Part shown: positions 1 to 6,981 of the stretch, piece after piece
Numbering within the stretch: the first letter of the stretch is position 1
How the letters are laid out: each line of letters starts with the position of its first letter
Virus record (IMG/VR): IMGVR_UViG_3300005613_000320
Span: 1-28,771 of that record
Length of the DNA: 28,771 nt
Reading direction: 5' to 3' (one strand)
Origin: a virus
Program-made: the position numbers and the translations under genes
The notes under the pieces: model-generated
What the model saw: only the letters and a program-made list of their open reading frames with translations
Told to the model about the DNA's origin: nothing
Database searches by the model: none

Positions 1-1
1 A

Positions 2-529
2 AAGAATATTATTTTAAGATATGATTCTAATCTCACCAAGTTGCACTGGTCTGGATGTCATATCAAGGATTATATCAAACATTTCAAAAAATGTGATATT
101 AGTTTTTCCTTGGATGGATACGGTAAATATAATGATTACATCAGGTTTCCATCTAAGTGGGAAGAAGTTACTGCAAATTATCAAGAAATAAAACAATATA
201 CTAACGTCAATATTTCAGTAACGTTGACTGCACTGTCTGTTCTACATCTAGATGAGTTATATCAATGGATTGGAGATCTTCCTGTTCAGTGGAACAATAT
301 ACACACACCTGAGATAGCGATGATCGAGAACTTGCACCCATCAATTCGCAAGAGACTGGTCAATAAATATCAGGACACAGAGTTGAGTTTCTTATGTGAT
401 GAATTGTCTAAAAATGTGCTAGACTGGGAGCATAAGTGGGAAAAATTTACTTCATACTTGGAGGCAATTGATCATGTCAATGGATCCGATTACAAATCTG
501 TATTCCCAGAACTGTGTAATTTGTCTTAA
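2..529 (+). CDS. Radical SAM/twitch-like protein, 5' truncated by window edge
   Basis: The frame is open from base 2 with no upstream stop, so only the C-terminal part (about 175 residues) is visible. The segment DISFSLDGYGKYNDYIR followed by an SKWEEV helix resembles the later strands of the radical SAM barrel in the twitch-domain radical SAM proteins common in T4-like phages. The CxxxCxxC cluster motif would lie upstream of the window and cannot be checked. A TTG at 41 is not credible as a start because the homologous-looking sequence continues before it. It overlaps the next gene by 56 bases, which suggests co-translation. The substrate is unknown; a peptide or sugar modification role alongside the adjoining glycosyltransferase is inference. 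Family call moderately sure, function unsure. Confidence 0.6.
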   Translation, partial: KNIILRYDSNLTKLHWSGCHIKDYIKHFKKCDISFSLDGYGKYNDYIRFPSKWEEVTANYQEIKQYTNVNISVTLTALSVLHLDELYQWIGDLPVQWNNIHTPEIAMIENLHPSIRKRLVNKYQDTELSFLCDELSKNVLDWEHKWEKFTSYLEAIDHVNGSDYKSVFPELCNLS

Positions 530-1199
530 AGTAGGTGACTTATACTCAGCAGATTATGTAAATAACTTATATCATGCGGTTCGTAAGCAGTGTGATTGGA
601 ACTTCATATGCTTTACAGATGATCCCACAGACATTGATCTGGGAGTCATCTGTCATGGAGTAGAACCACGAGAATGCACGGGATGGTGGCCAACTTGGCA
701 TAAGGTTGAGATCTTTGGTAGAAAGGAAATCAAACAGTATGAGAAAAAAGTCTTCTTCGACTTGGATATAGTAATTCAGGGAGACATCACGCCTATTTTA
801 GAATTTGATAATGAATGGTCTTTCATTCGTTGTGATTGGAAAGGTATAAAGTTTAGGATGGAACATCCCGAACAACCATTTTTTACAAGTTGTTGTATGG
901 TTTGGAAGGACTTGACGTGGGTGTATGATCTATGGGAATCTGATTGGGAGAATATCGTAAAGAGCAATGTCGGTACTGATGTGTGGTATCATCGGCAGAG
1001 ACTACCACATACTACTCTACCGAAAGTTTTTTATTCTTATAGAGAAGGATCTAAACCTAGTCACTATTGGGAGAATAATTTTCAACCACACTTTCAATAC
1101 TATCCAGACTATTCTGTCTGCTTATTTCACCAAAAACCTGATGTTCACGAACTAGATCATGACAATATCTTATACAAGATCTGGAATGACGCCATTTGA
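474..1199 (+). CDS. Glycosyltransferase (GT8-like, DxD)
   Basis: A 241-residue protein with the layout of a GT-A fold glycosyltransferase. It has an N-terminal nucleotide-sugar region (CVICLKVGDLYSADYVNNLY), a FTDDP segment near residue 48, and FFDLDIVI with D96-x-D98 as the probable metal/nucleotide-sugar binding DxD. Downstream are W-rich acceptor-side segments and a late histidine-containing LFHQKPDVHELDH that could be the second metal ligand. ATG at 474 is chosen over TTG 468 and ATG 480 because GGAGG at 460-464 sits about 9 bases upstream. The start lies inside the previous gene and the end overlaps gp59. It probably glycosylates a phage or host surface component; the acceptor cannot be told from sequence. 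Confidence 0.7.
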   Translation: MSMDPITNLYSQNCVICLKVGDLYSADYVNNLYHAVRKQCDWNFICFTDDPTDIDLGVICHGVEPRECTGWWPTWHKVEIFGRKEIKQYEKKVFFDLDIVIQGDITPILEFDNEWSFIRCDWKGIKFRMEHPEQPFFTSCCMVWKDLTWVYDLWESDWENIVKSNVGTDVWYHRQRLPHTTLPKVFYSYREGSKPSHYWENNFQPHFQYYPDYSVCLFHQKPDVHELDHDNILYKIWNDAI

Positions 1200-1770
1200 T
1201 ACTTATAAACAGTATCTTGCTTTCAAGCAACACTTTACCAAACCGAAGTTTGATTACTTCCGGTATGGTGCTAACTCGCGGGTAAAACTTGAAACATTTT
1301 ACAAGCGTAAGGACAGATATTTCTTTGAGAAGACCTCAAGGAAGTATAAAGATGATGAAGTAAAGGCATTTTTCCTTGCTAACTTCACAGCATCAGATAA
1401 CCCTGATGGACTGTGGATTGGTGAGATGTCTCGCAATGGTGAGAAGGTCTATGAAGCATGGCAAGCAAGGCAGCAAAGTCTTTATTACCGTTTTACACAG
1501 GAAGTTGCTAATCTATATGATGAGCATGAACTTAACATATTCTTTGCCTCCAAAGGGCATCCACCTGTGCTAAAATCATACCTTGCTGGAGACACCAGCA
1601 TTGAAACCATGGCTATCCTGGACTTGATCTTTGGATATTGTGATGATTTCGACAGCAAACTTAAAGATCCAATATGGGAGCGCGTTGGACTAAAAATTAA
1701 AAAGTACAAACCGTTTCTAAATATTGATATCTTCAAGTATAAGAAGTACCTGAAGAACTTAGTGGAGTAA
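1186..1770 (+). CDS. 59: gp59 DNA helicase loader
   Basis: A 194-residue protein matching T4 gp59 in length and pattern. It has an N-terminal YKQYLAFKQHF helix, then KRKDRYFFEKTSRKY (T4 has KRRDKYFFQKLSEKY), and a C-terminal IWERVGLKIKKYKPFLNID matching the T4 LVWNNYSIKLKAYRKILNID region. gp59 binds fork DNA and gp32-coated single strands and loads the gp41 helicase. ATG at 1186 is preferred to the ATG at 1159 because the protein then begins MTPFDTYKQYL, close to the family's usual N-terminus; neither has a good ribosome site. It overlaps the glycosyltransferase by 14 bases, and the DUF1825, gp33-candidate and gp32 genes follow, an order comparable with the T4 59-33-32 cluster. Confidence 0.88.
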   Translation: MTPFDTYKQYLAFKQHFTKPKFDYFRYGANSRVKLETFYKRKDRYFFEKTSRKYKDDEVKAFFLANFTASDNPDGLWIGEMSRNGEKVYEAWQARQQSLYYRFTQEVANLYDEHELNIFFASKGHPPVLKSYLAGDTSIETMAILDLIFGYCDDFDSKLKDPIWERVGLKIKKYKPFLNIDIFKYKKYLKNLVE

Positions 1771-1774
1771 AACC

Positions 1775-2107
1775 ATGGGCAAATTTTTCCAGTCAGACAT
1801 TATCCGTGAAGAACTAGAAGATATTTTCCTAATTCAAAAAGATCTATATAAGGTAATCGTTGACTTTGGTTCTTTCAGTGATGCTGAAAAGCATGAGCAC
1901 ATTGAAAAACTGAAGACACTACTAGACAAACAAGAGGTCATGTGGACTCGCCTCAGTTTGTCTGACGATCCTGAAGCGTTGGAAATGAAAGAGAAGATTC
2001 GTATGACTTCTGAAGCCATGGGTTTCAAGGATGTTGATATGAATATTATCTTTAGAAATATGCGAAGAACATTAGAACAACTGCAAGATCGCTTAGCAAA
2101 TCAATGA
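1775..2107 (+). CDS. DUF1825 family protein (cyanobacterial type)
   Basis: A 110-residue, mostly helical acidic protein beginning MGKFFQSDIIREELEDI, with a central LLDKQEVMWTRLSLSDDPEA. This pattern is that of the DUF1825 family known from cyanobacterial chromosomes. Function is unknown. GGAG at 1764-1767, 7 bases before the ATG, supports this start. The stop overlaps the next start (ATGA). Finding a host-family gene inserted between gp59 and the gp33 candidate suggests acquisition from a cyanobacterium, perhaps to interfere with a host process; that is inference. Family assignment is fairly sure, role not known. Confidence 0.75.
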   Translation: MGKFFQSDIIREELEDIFLIQKDLYKVIVDFGSFSDAEKHEHIEKLKTLLDKQEVMWTRLSLSDDPEALEMKEKIRMTSEAMGFKDVDMNIIFRNMRRTLEQLQDRLANQ

Positions 2108-2316
2108 TACCTAATACCGAAGAAGACTGGTACGCATCATTCGACTTAGGGATAGAGGAAATCAAATTGTTACACAGTCATCTTGACTATGCTATCAAGA
2201 TGTGGCCTGGTGCCCCTGCTCGTCCAGCGGAGGAGCAGGAATTTTTGCATTTCATGAAGATGAAACTATCAGCAATCCTTATGCAATACAGTTACGACTG
2301 CATTGACATGGACTAA
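2104..2316 (+). CDS. Candidate gp33 late-transcription co-activator
   Basis: A 70-residue protein rich in W, acidic and hydrophobic residues (EEDWYASFDLGIEEIKLLHSHL), ending in YDCIDMD. Its position between gp59 and gp32 is that of T4 gene 33, whose product bridges RNA polymerase and the sliding clamp at late promoters. The T4 clamp-binding tail (LDFLL) is not recognisable here, so the call rests mainly on synteny and size. It starts within the previous stop (ATGA). Its own stop codon is part of a CTAAATA motif, and a sigma70 promoter for gp32 overlaps its last codons. It could instead be an unrelated small cyanophage protein. Confidence 0.45.
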   Translation: MIPNTEEDWYASFDLGIEEIKLLHSHLDYAIKMWPGAPARPAEEQEFLHFMKMKLSAILMQYSYDCIDMD

Positions 2317-2331
2317 ATACAGTGCTATACT
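2303..2331 (+). promoter_or_regulatory. Sigma70-type promoter of gp32
   Basis: TTGACA (2303-2308), a 17-base spacer, then TATACT (2326-2331): a near-perfect bacterial sigma70 promoter lying over the 3' end of the gp33 candidate. The start of transcription would fall near 2338, giving a leader of about 40 bases for gp32. This suits early or middle expression by host polymerase, independent of the late motif that overlaps it. Confidence 0.75.
2313..2319 (+). promoter_or_regulatory. CTAAATA late promoter motif before gp32
   Basis: CTAAATA is a one-base variant of the core of the T4-type late -10 element (TATAAATA). It contains the TAA stop of the gp33 candidate and recurs before several genes in the window. 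Located inside the spacer of the sigma70 promoter, it would give gp32 a second, late start. Confidence 0.45.
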
Positions 2332-2376
2332 ATGTTCAGGTGATCAATCCAATTCAATCCACCTAATACTCCGAAT

Positions 2377-3276
2377 ATGTCTTTTTCTGATCTTAAGAAA
2401 AATTCCCGTCTGGGCAGCCTGACTTCCAAACTCACCAACGAGATTGAGAAGATGAACAAGGGCAGCACTGGCGGTGCTGATGAACGTCTGTGGAAACTGG
2501 ACGTTGATAAAGCAGGCAACGGTTATGCTGTTATCCGTTTTCTGCCTGCTCCCAATGGCGAAGAACTGCCTTGGGCAAAGGTATGGTCACACGCTTTCCA
2601 AGGTCCTGGTGGTTGGTACATTGAGAACAGTCTGACCACCCTTGGTGGTAAGGATCCTGTCTCAGAGTACAACCGTATCCTGTGGAACAGTGGTGCAGAC
2701 GAAGATAAAGAACAAGCACGTAAGCAGAAGCGTAAGCTGACTTACATTGCTAACATCTATGTGGTCAAAGACCCAGCTAACCCCCAGAACGAAGGCAAAG
2801 TCTTCCTCTACAAGTTCGGCAAAAAGATCTTTGATAAGATCAGTGCTGCTATGCAACCCGAGTTTGAGGACGAGCAAGCCATCGATCCGTTCGACTTCTG
2901 GAAGGGTGCTAACTTCAAACTGAAAGCAAAGAACGTTGCTGGTTATCGTAACTACGACAGCAGCGAGTTCGCAAGTCCCGATGCATTGCTCGATGACGAC
3001 GACGAACTGGAAGCAATCTGGAAGAAGCAGTATTCGCTGGAAGAGTTCACCAAGCAGGACCAATTCAAGTCCTATGATGAACTTGAGAAGCGTATGAATG
3101 CTGTGCTCAACCCCAACAACACCCGTCGTGCAGTTGCACCCGAAGTGTTTGATGAAGAGGAAGAGATCCAGACCAAGAGCATCGAACAAATCAAGGAAGA
3201 GTCCCGTGTGGTCTCATCCGCTTCTGATGATGACGATGATGTGCTCGCACGTTTCCAACGTCTTGCTGAAGAGTGA
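2377..3276 (+). CDS. 32: gp32 single-stranded DNA binding protein
   Basis: A 299-residue homologue of T4 gp32, which coats single-stranded DNA in replication, recombination and repair. Recognisable blocks are the AGNGYAVIRFLPAPN strand near residue 46 (T4 AGNGQAVIRFLPSKN), the WYIEN segment, KRKLTYIANIYVVKDPANP, and GKVFLYKFGKKIFDKI of the OB fold. The C-terminal tail is acidic (a DDDDD run, then an AEE end), as needed for partner binding, and the basic N-terminus (KKNSR) may replace the T4 LAST motif. The protein has no cysteine at all, so the T4 zinc site is missing. No clear ribosome site precedes the ATG; AGGTG (2338-2342) and CACCT (2360-2364) can pair in the leader. A sigma70 promoter and a late motif lie upstream, a terminator downstream. 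Confidence 0.95.
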   Translation: MSFSDLKKNSRLGSLTSKLTNEIEKMNKGSTGGADERLWKLDVDKAGNGYAVIRFLPAPNGEELPWAKVWSHAFQGPGGWYIENSLTTLGGKDPVSEYNRILWNSGADEDKEQARKQKRKLTYIANIYVVKDPANPQNEGKVFLYKFGKKIFDKISAAMQPEFEDEQAIDPFDFWKGANFKLKAKNVAGYRNYDSSEFASPDALLDDDDELEAIWKKQYSLEEFTKQDQFKSYDELEKRMNAVLNPNNTRRAVAPEVFDEEEEIQTKSIEQIKEESRVVSSASDDDDDVLARFQRLAEE

Positions 3277-3306
3277 TACCAAAATCACTTTTTAGTTTCA
3301 AAAAAC

Positions 3307-3325
3307 GGTGGAAAAATTTTCCGCC
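3307..3325 (-). terminator. Possible minus-strand terminator of gp54-like gene
   Basis: On the minus strand an imperfect inverted repeat (GGCGGAAA / TTTCCACC, one mismatch, loop of 3) is followed by GTTTTTTG. It lies beyond the stop of the minus-strand gene, so it could end that transcript. The stem is short and mismatched on this strand. Confidence 0.35.
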
Positions 3326-3350
3326 AAAAAATTCCAAATAGGTTTTTTCA

Positions 3351-3377
3351 GGGGTCAAGCAATTGACCCCTTTTTTT
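3351..3377 (+). terminator. Rho-independent terminator after gp32
   Basis: A perfect 8-bp stem GGGGTCAA (3351-3358) with TTGACCCC (3363-3370), GCAA tetraloop of the GNRA class, followed at once by seven T. It ends the gp32 transcript before it runs into the opposing gp54-like gene, whose stop codon overlaps the T tract. Confidence 0.92.
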
Positions 3378-4185
3378 ATGCAAATGGGTTTCTTACAGCA
3401 GTCACATCACTTTCAAATTTCTTCTGATCACCTTCATAAGAAATACGATCAACATAATAGTTTTCGTAAGTTAGATTAACTGTTGTTTGAATTAGTTGTG
3501 CTCCACCATACTGCAATGGTGCAGAAACAACACTTCTAGGGAATGCACCAGTCAAATTATAAGTGATTGTGCTTGGCGGAACCGATAGATTTGCTTCTAC
3601 AGTATCAAAGTCCTGATTTGCTTGAATAATTAGTTTATTGTTATCTGAGAACGCTTCCCGACTAAATGCAGATATTTGAACTTTGCACTTATATTCTTCA
3701 GGGTACTTCATTTTTCTATATGAAGCAGTTGCATCAATTCGTTCTCTTGTAGAAGAACCATGCCCACCACCCGCAATATATGTTGGTGAGATGAACTCTA
3801 ACCAAGCATTGAAGAGGTCATTAGTATAATAGTCTTGCTGGGTGAAGAATACTAATTGAATATCTGGAAATTGTCTATAATATGCATACTTACTAACAAC
3901 ACCCTGTCTTAGACCCCTTGCTTCACCAACTTGTAGGTCAGAACCTGGAAGAACTGCCTGTGAGCAGAATAAAGCCATGTAATCGCCGGGATTACTTGTA
4001 GTATTGGGTCTGTGTTGATTGAGAAAATTTTTCAGGTTGCCTGATGTGGTATTGAAGTCAATCCAGACATCATATAGGTTGTTAAACGCTGGTACAATGC
4101 TATTTTTAGCACCTAGATTGTACAATTCCCACGACGGCACATAGTATCTCTTTTCTGTAATTACATTTTGACTACTCTTTGCCAT
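3376..4185 (-). CDS. gp54-like baseplate tail-tube initiator
   Basis: A 269-residue protein with a tail-tube-type fold signature at its C-terminus. TYNLTGAFPRSVVSAPLQY near residue 209, then IQTTVNLTYENYYVD, parallels T4 gp54 (FTGCIPISVSAPELSYDG followed by a T-V-F-Y strand). In T4, gp54 sits on the gp48 cap and starts polymerisation of the gp19 tube. The first half (WELYNLGAKNSIVPAFNN) is not recognised. It lies on the minus strand, unlike gp48, gp53 and the other baseplate genes here, and is convergent with gp32. No clear ribosome site; a TATAAAC-like late element is about 15 bases upstream. A gp19-family tube paralogue is the alternative. Confidence 0.65.
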   Translation of the reverse strand: MAKSSQNVITEKRYYVPSWELYNLGAKNSIVPAFNNLYDVWIDFNTTSGNLKNFLNQHRPNTTSNPGDYMALFCSQAVLPGSDLQVGEARGLRQGVVSKYAYYRQFPDIQLVFFTQQDYYTNDLFNAWLEFISPTYIAGGGHGSSTRERIDATASYRKMKYPEEYKCKVQISAFSREAFSDNNKLIIQANQDFDTVEANLSVPPSTITYNLTGAFPRSVVSAPLQYGGAQLIQTTVNLTYENYYVDRISYEGDQKKFESDVTAVRNPFA

Positions 4186-4192
4186 CTAAATA
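4186..4192 (+). promoter_or_regulatory. CTAAATA late promoter motif
   Basis: CTAAATA begins one base beyond the start codon of the minus-strand gp54-like gene and points to the rightward genes (NUMOD protein, gp4, gp48 and on). Transcription would begin near 4199, just before the start at 4215. Confidence 0.5.
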
Positions 4193-4198
4193 CAAGGA

Positions 4199-4206
4199 CG
4201 TTTATA
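4199..4206 (-). promoter_or_regulatory. Possible late promoter of gp54-like gene
   Basis: The minus strand reads TATAAACG here, matching six of eight bases of TATAAATA, 13 bases before the ATG of the gp54-like gene. With the plus-strand CTAAATA at 4186-4192 it would make a compact two-way promoter region. Weak match. Confidence 0.3.
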
Positions 4207-4214
4207 TAGTATGT

Positions 4215-4619
4215 ATGTCTATTAGCGAAGCTTTGGGTATGCTTCCCTTTGAGGTCGATTTAGATAGTGCTAACTTTGAACCCTTTGATTGCTATTCACA
4301 ACCAGAACGCGAACGAAAAAGCAATATAACTTCATTTTATTGGAACAATCTTTCTGGTGAAGAAAGACTGGGGCGACTTGAAAATCACGGAATGACTGGA
4401 AAGAAACATTCCCAAGAAACCCGTGAAAAAATGTCTAAAAGTGCGATTGGAATAGAGCGTCCCAATATACGCAAGGCGGGCACTATTATAGCACCAAACG
4501 GTAAAAAAGTCAAGTTTCGATGTATATCACATTTTTGCAAAGAACATAATTTGCATAAGGGTCATATTACTGAAGTTTTGCAAGGTAAGAGAAAGTCACA
4601 TAAGGGGTGGCATCTATGA
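4215..4619 (+). CDS. NUMOD-type DNA-binding protein without nuclease domain
   Basis: A 134-residue protein. Near residue 60 is GKKHSQETREKMSKSAIG, a typical NUMOD3 repeat. The C-terminus (from GTIIAPNGKKVKF, ending in LQGKRKSHKGWHL) looks like the helix-turn-helix NUMOD1/IENR type found at the end of GIY-YIG and HNH homing endonucleases. No GIY-YIG or H-N-H catalytic motif is present, and the N-terminal 40 residues (MSISEALGMLPFEVDL) are not recognised. It may be a decayed homing endonuclease or a stand-alone DNA-binding protein. ATG 4211 is out of frame; a TTG at 4179 would lie inside the divergent gene. The stop overlaps the gp4 start (ATGA). Confidence 0.6.
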   Translation: MSISEALGMLPFEVDLDSANFEPFDCYSQPERERKSNITSFYWNNLSGEERLGRLENHGMTGKKHSQETREKMSKSAIGIERPNIRKAGTIIAPNGKKVKFRCISHFCKEHNLHKGHITEVLQGKRKSHKGWHL

Positions 4620-5053
4620 ATACATACAAGGGTAAGTTCCGTCCTCAAAATCCTCAAAAGTATCGTGGCGACCCAACCAATATCATCTATCGTTCTTCTT
4701 GGGAGTTGAAATTTTGTCGATATTGCGACACCAACAAGAATATTCTGAAGTGGTGGTCGGAAGAACTTGCTATTCCTTATAGGTCACCCATCGACAATAG
4801 AATTCATAAGTATTTTCCAGACTTCTATATCAAATATGTTGATATCAAGGGAAATGTGAAAGAAAGTTTGATTGAAATCAAACCTGCTAAACAAGTCAGA
4901 GAACCCAAAAAGCAGAAAGTACGATCGAAGAAGTATGTGTCTGAAGTAGTTGAATATGCTAAAAATCAGGCAAAATGGGAAGCAGCAAAAGACTATTGTG
5001 ATGATCGTAAGTGGGAATTCAAAGTCCTAACGGAGCACGACCTTGGAATATAA
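4616..5053 (+). CDS. 4: gp4 head completion protein
   Basis: A 145-residue protein starting MNTYKGKFRPQNPQKY, as T4 gp4 (formerly 50/65) does. It has a restriction-endonuclease-like core: WELKFCRYCD, then IPYRSPIDNRIHKYFPDF and LIEIKPAKQ, where E, D and ExK form a PD-(D/E)xK pattern related to TnsA-type nucleases. gp4 acts at the portal vertex to finish DNA-filled heads before tail joining. AAGGGG at 4602-4607, 8 bases ahead, selects this ATG over the GTG at 4607. It lies among baseplate genes; in T4 gene 4 also neighbours 53 and 5. Confidence 0.92.
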   Translation: MNTYKGKFRPQNPQKYRGDPTNIIYRSSWELKFCRYCDTNKNILKWWSEELAIPYRSPIDNRIHKYFPDFYIKYVDIKGNVKESLIEIKPAKQVREPKKQKVRSKKYVSEVVEYAKNQAKWEAAKDYCDDRKWEFKVLTEHDLGI

Positions 5054-5468
5054 GTCACAGTTTCCAGAATCTGAAATAACATCTATCGTCAAAGTAGGAC
5101 ATTTGATGATGTTTCGCTATGAGGCAGTGACTGCTAATAAAAGAGCATATGATAGAAATCCATTGTGCTATATTGTTATTGATGAGGATGATATATTCTA
5201 TGGAATGAATTTGCACTACTATAAACCATCAGATAGACTTGCTATTGTCGAAATGCTTCGGGAAACGGAGCAAAGTGATAATCAAAATTGGGAGTCTTTC
5301 TTCTTTGGTAGCAAAGGGTTCCATAAATACCTGAAGAATGAAGTAGAAAGTAACTTTATAGATATTGCCCCTACCGAATGGGGTAAAGCAGTAGAACTTC
5401 CCGCTGCTGAGTTTGTAAGGTCTTTCCGTGGAACTGAAATGCCCGTCAATCCTAGGAGTATCTGGTAA
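5043..5468 (+). CDS. Conserved-looking phage hypothetical protein
   Basis: A 141-residue protein I cannot name. IVKVGHLMMFRYEAVTA is followed by YDRNPLCYIVIDEDD and FYGMNLHYYKP, a pattern (central Y-D-x-x-P and a G-x-N-L-H-Y strand) that recalls small structural or head/tail-completion proteins of T4-like phages. It probably starts with TTG at 5043, because an in-frame stop lies at 5028, GGAG at 5032-5035 is 7 bases upstream, and the next ATG (5106) would remove the first strand. It sits between gp4 and gp48 and overlaps gp4 by 11 bases. Confidence 0.75.
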   Translation: MEYKSQFPESEITSIVKVGHLMMFRYEAVTANKRAYDRNPLCYIVIDEDDIFYGMNLHYYKPSDRLAIVEMLRETEQSDNQNWESFFFGSKGFHKYLKNEVESNFIDIAPTEWGKAVELPAAEFVRSFRGTEMPVNPRSIW

Positions 5469-6980
5469 ATGGCTTGCAAACCAATCATAAACGAACCTTG
5501 TGAAAAAAGGATTCAGTTTCAAGAAGGTGGGAAGACTTATGAAGCATATATTTCTTATGATACTGGTGGAACAGATTTTCTGAAAATTCTTCGCATTAAA
5601 CAACATAACCAGGGATTTCTTGGTATTAATGATAAAATATTTCAACCGAATGATCGTGAATTTGAAAGACTAATTGAAACAACAGAATTTAAAGATGTTT
5701 ATAGAAGAGATCTTAGTACGCTGAAGGCAAGAGTCAATGCTCTTAGTGGAAATACAAAGGAAGTTGTAGAAGAGGCAGTAAATCGTTCTGATAGTAGAAA
5801 AGCATGGAATGATACAAACGCGGGAACGAAACAAGGACCTATATTCAATCCAGCACCAGATCCAGGCAATGCTCAACCAGTTGCAGGACCTGCACCAAAG
5901 CCCAATAACGTGGTTCTTCCAGAAGTTATCAAAAAACTTCAAGAAACTGCAGATCAGGAAAGGCAATTATTGTTGCTTCCTGGTGAACAGCAATTTGCAG
6001 TTCAATATCCTGCAGATGCATATTATGAAAATTCTCAGGATAGTGTAGTAATTGAGCAATTTACATATAGGGCACCTCAAGAGGAACTACTGGTTGATGA
6101 GGCTACTGGAAATATCCGCACAGCAAATCCATTTCAAACTTTCGCCCAAGGTCTCCGAAGAAATTCTAATTTAAGGGAGTCTGTAGGAACAGTAAGACTC
6201 CCTATTCCCAATCAACTTGCTATGAGTGATGGTGTTGACTGGGGGCAAAGAAAAGCAAATGCATTTGAGGCAGGTGCATTTTACACTGCTATGGGTCTTG
6301 CTGGTACAGTAGTTGGTGGTAACTTTCTGAAAGCAGCGGGTGCGGCTGGTAATGTTCTTGGACAAGCAGCAAGTTTTGTTGGTCAAGGTGGTTTAAGTAC
6401 AGGTACTCCTTCAGGAACACTATTCACAGCACTAGCGGCACAGTATGGACTGAGTAAAGTTGGTATTAATGTTGATCCTGCTCAGTTCATCACAAGAGCA
6501 ACAGGAACAACAATTAACCCAAATCTTGAGTTGTTGTTTGGTGGTCCAAAACTTCGCAATTTTAGTTTAAGTTTTGAGTTTGCTCCAGATAATCAAACAG
6601 ACGCAACCAATGCTAGAAGAATTATTCGCTTTTTCAAGCAAGGTATGGCTCCCAAAAGGTTGGGAGAAAATCTAATTTTTATTGGGTCTCCTAATGTATT
6701 CCGTGTTAAATATAAAAACGGGAATCGGGATATTAAAGGTATCAACGCACATAAAATTTGTGCTTTGACTACTTGTGAAGTCAATTATACTCCTGATGGC
6801 GTGTATCAGTCATATGATGATCCTCAGGCAGTGTCTCAACCTGTGAAGACTATTATGACCCTTTCGTTTACAGAATTGACCCCAATCTTTGCAAGCGATT
6901 ACGACACTAGTGTAATTGAGCCAAAAGGCAGTGTTGATGATGCTAACGTTAGTTTCGATCCAGACAGTATAGGTTTCTAA
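5469..6980 (+). CDS. 48: gp48 baseplate tail-tube cap
   Basis: A 503-residue protein. The C-terminal 160 residues carry the gp48 pattern: LELLFGGPKLRNFSLSFEF, then ARRIIRFFKQGMAPK, and ALTTCEVNYTPDGVY before the final MTLSFTELTPI strand. gp48 caps the baseplate hub as the first tube-like ring, on which gp54 and gp19 assemble. It is longer than T4 gp48 (364 residues). The extra N-terminus begins MACKPIINEPCEKRIQF, has a charged domain, a P/N-rich linker near residues 118-145, and a Gly/Ala-rich hydrophobic stretch near 275-300. AGGAG at 5454-5458 supports the start. gp53 follows after one base. Confidence 0.82.
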   Translation: MACKPIINEPCEKRIQFQEGGKTYEAYISYDTGGTDFLKILRIKQHNQGFLGINDKIFQPNDREFERLIETTEFKDVYRRDLSTLKARVNALSGNTKEVVEEAVNRSDSRKAWNDTNAGTKQGPIFNPAPDPGNAQPVAGPAPKPNNVVLPEVIKKLQETADQERQLLLLPGEQQFAVQYPADAYYENSQDSVVIEQFTYRAPQEELLVDEATGNIRTANPFQTFAQGLRRNSNLRESVGTVRLPIPNQLAMSDGVDWGQRKANAFEAGAFYTAMGLAGTVVGGNFLKAAGAAGNVLGQAASFVGQGGLSTGTPSGTLFTALAAQYGLSKVGINVDPAQFITRATGTTINPNLELLFGGPKLRNFSLSFEFAPDNQTDATNARRIIRFFKQGMAPKRLGENLIFIGSPNVFRVKYKNGNRDIKGINAHKICALTTCEVNYTPDGVYQSYDDPQAVSQPVKTIMTLSFTELTPIFASDYDTSVIEPKGSVDDANVSFDPDSIGF

Positions 6981-6981
6981 A

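Noticed and set aside
2662-3189. 175-codon minus-strand ORF
   Set aside because: Antisense to well-supported gp32; a hydrophobic translation arising from the acidic codons of the real gene.
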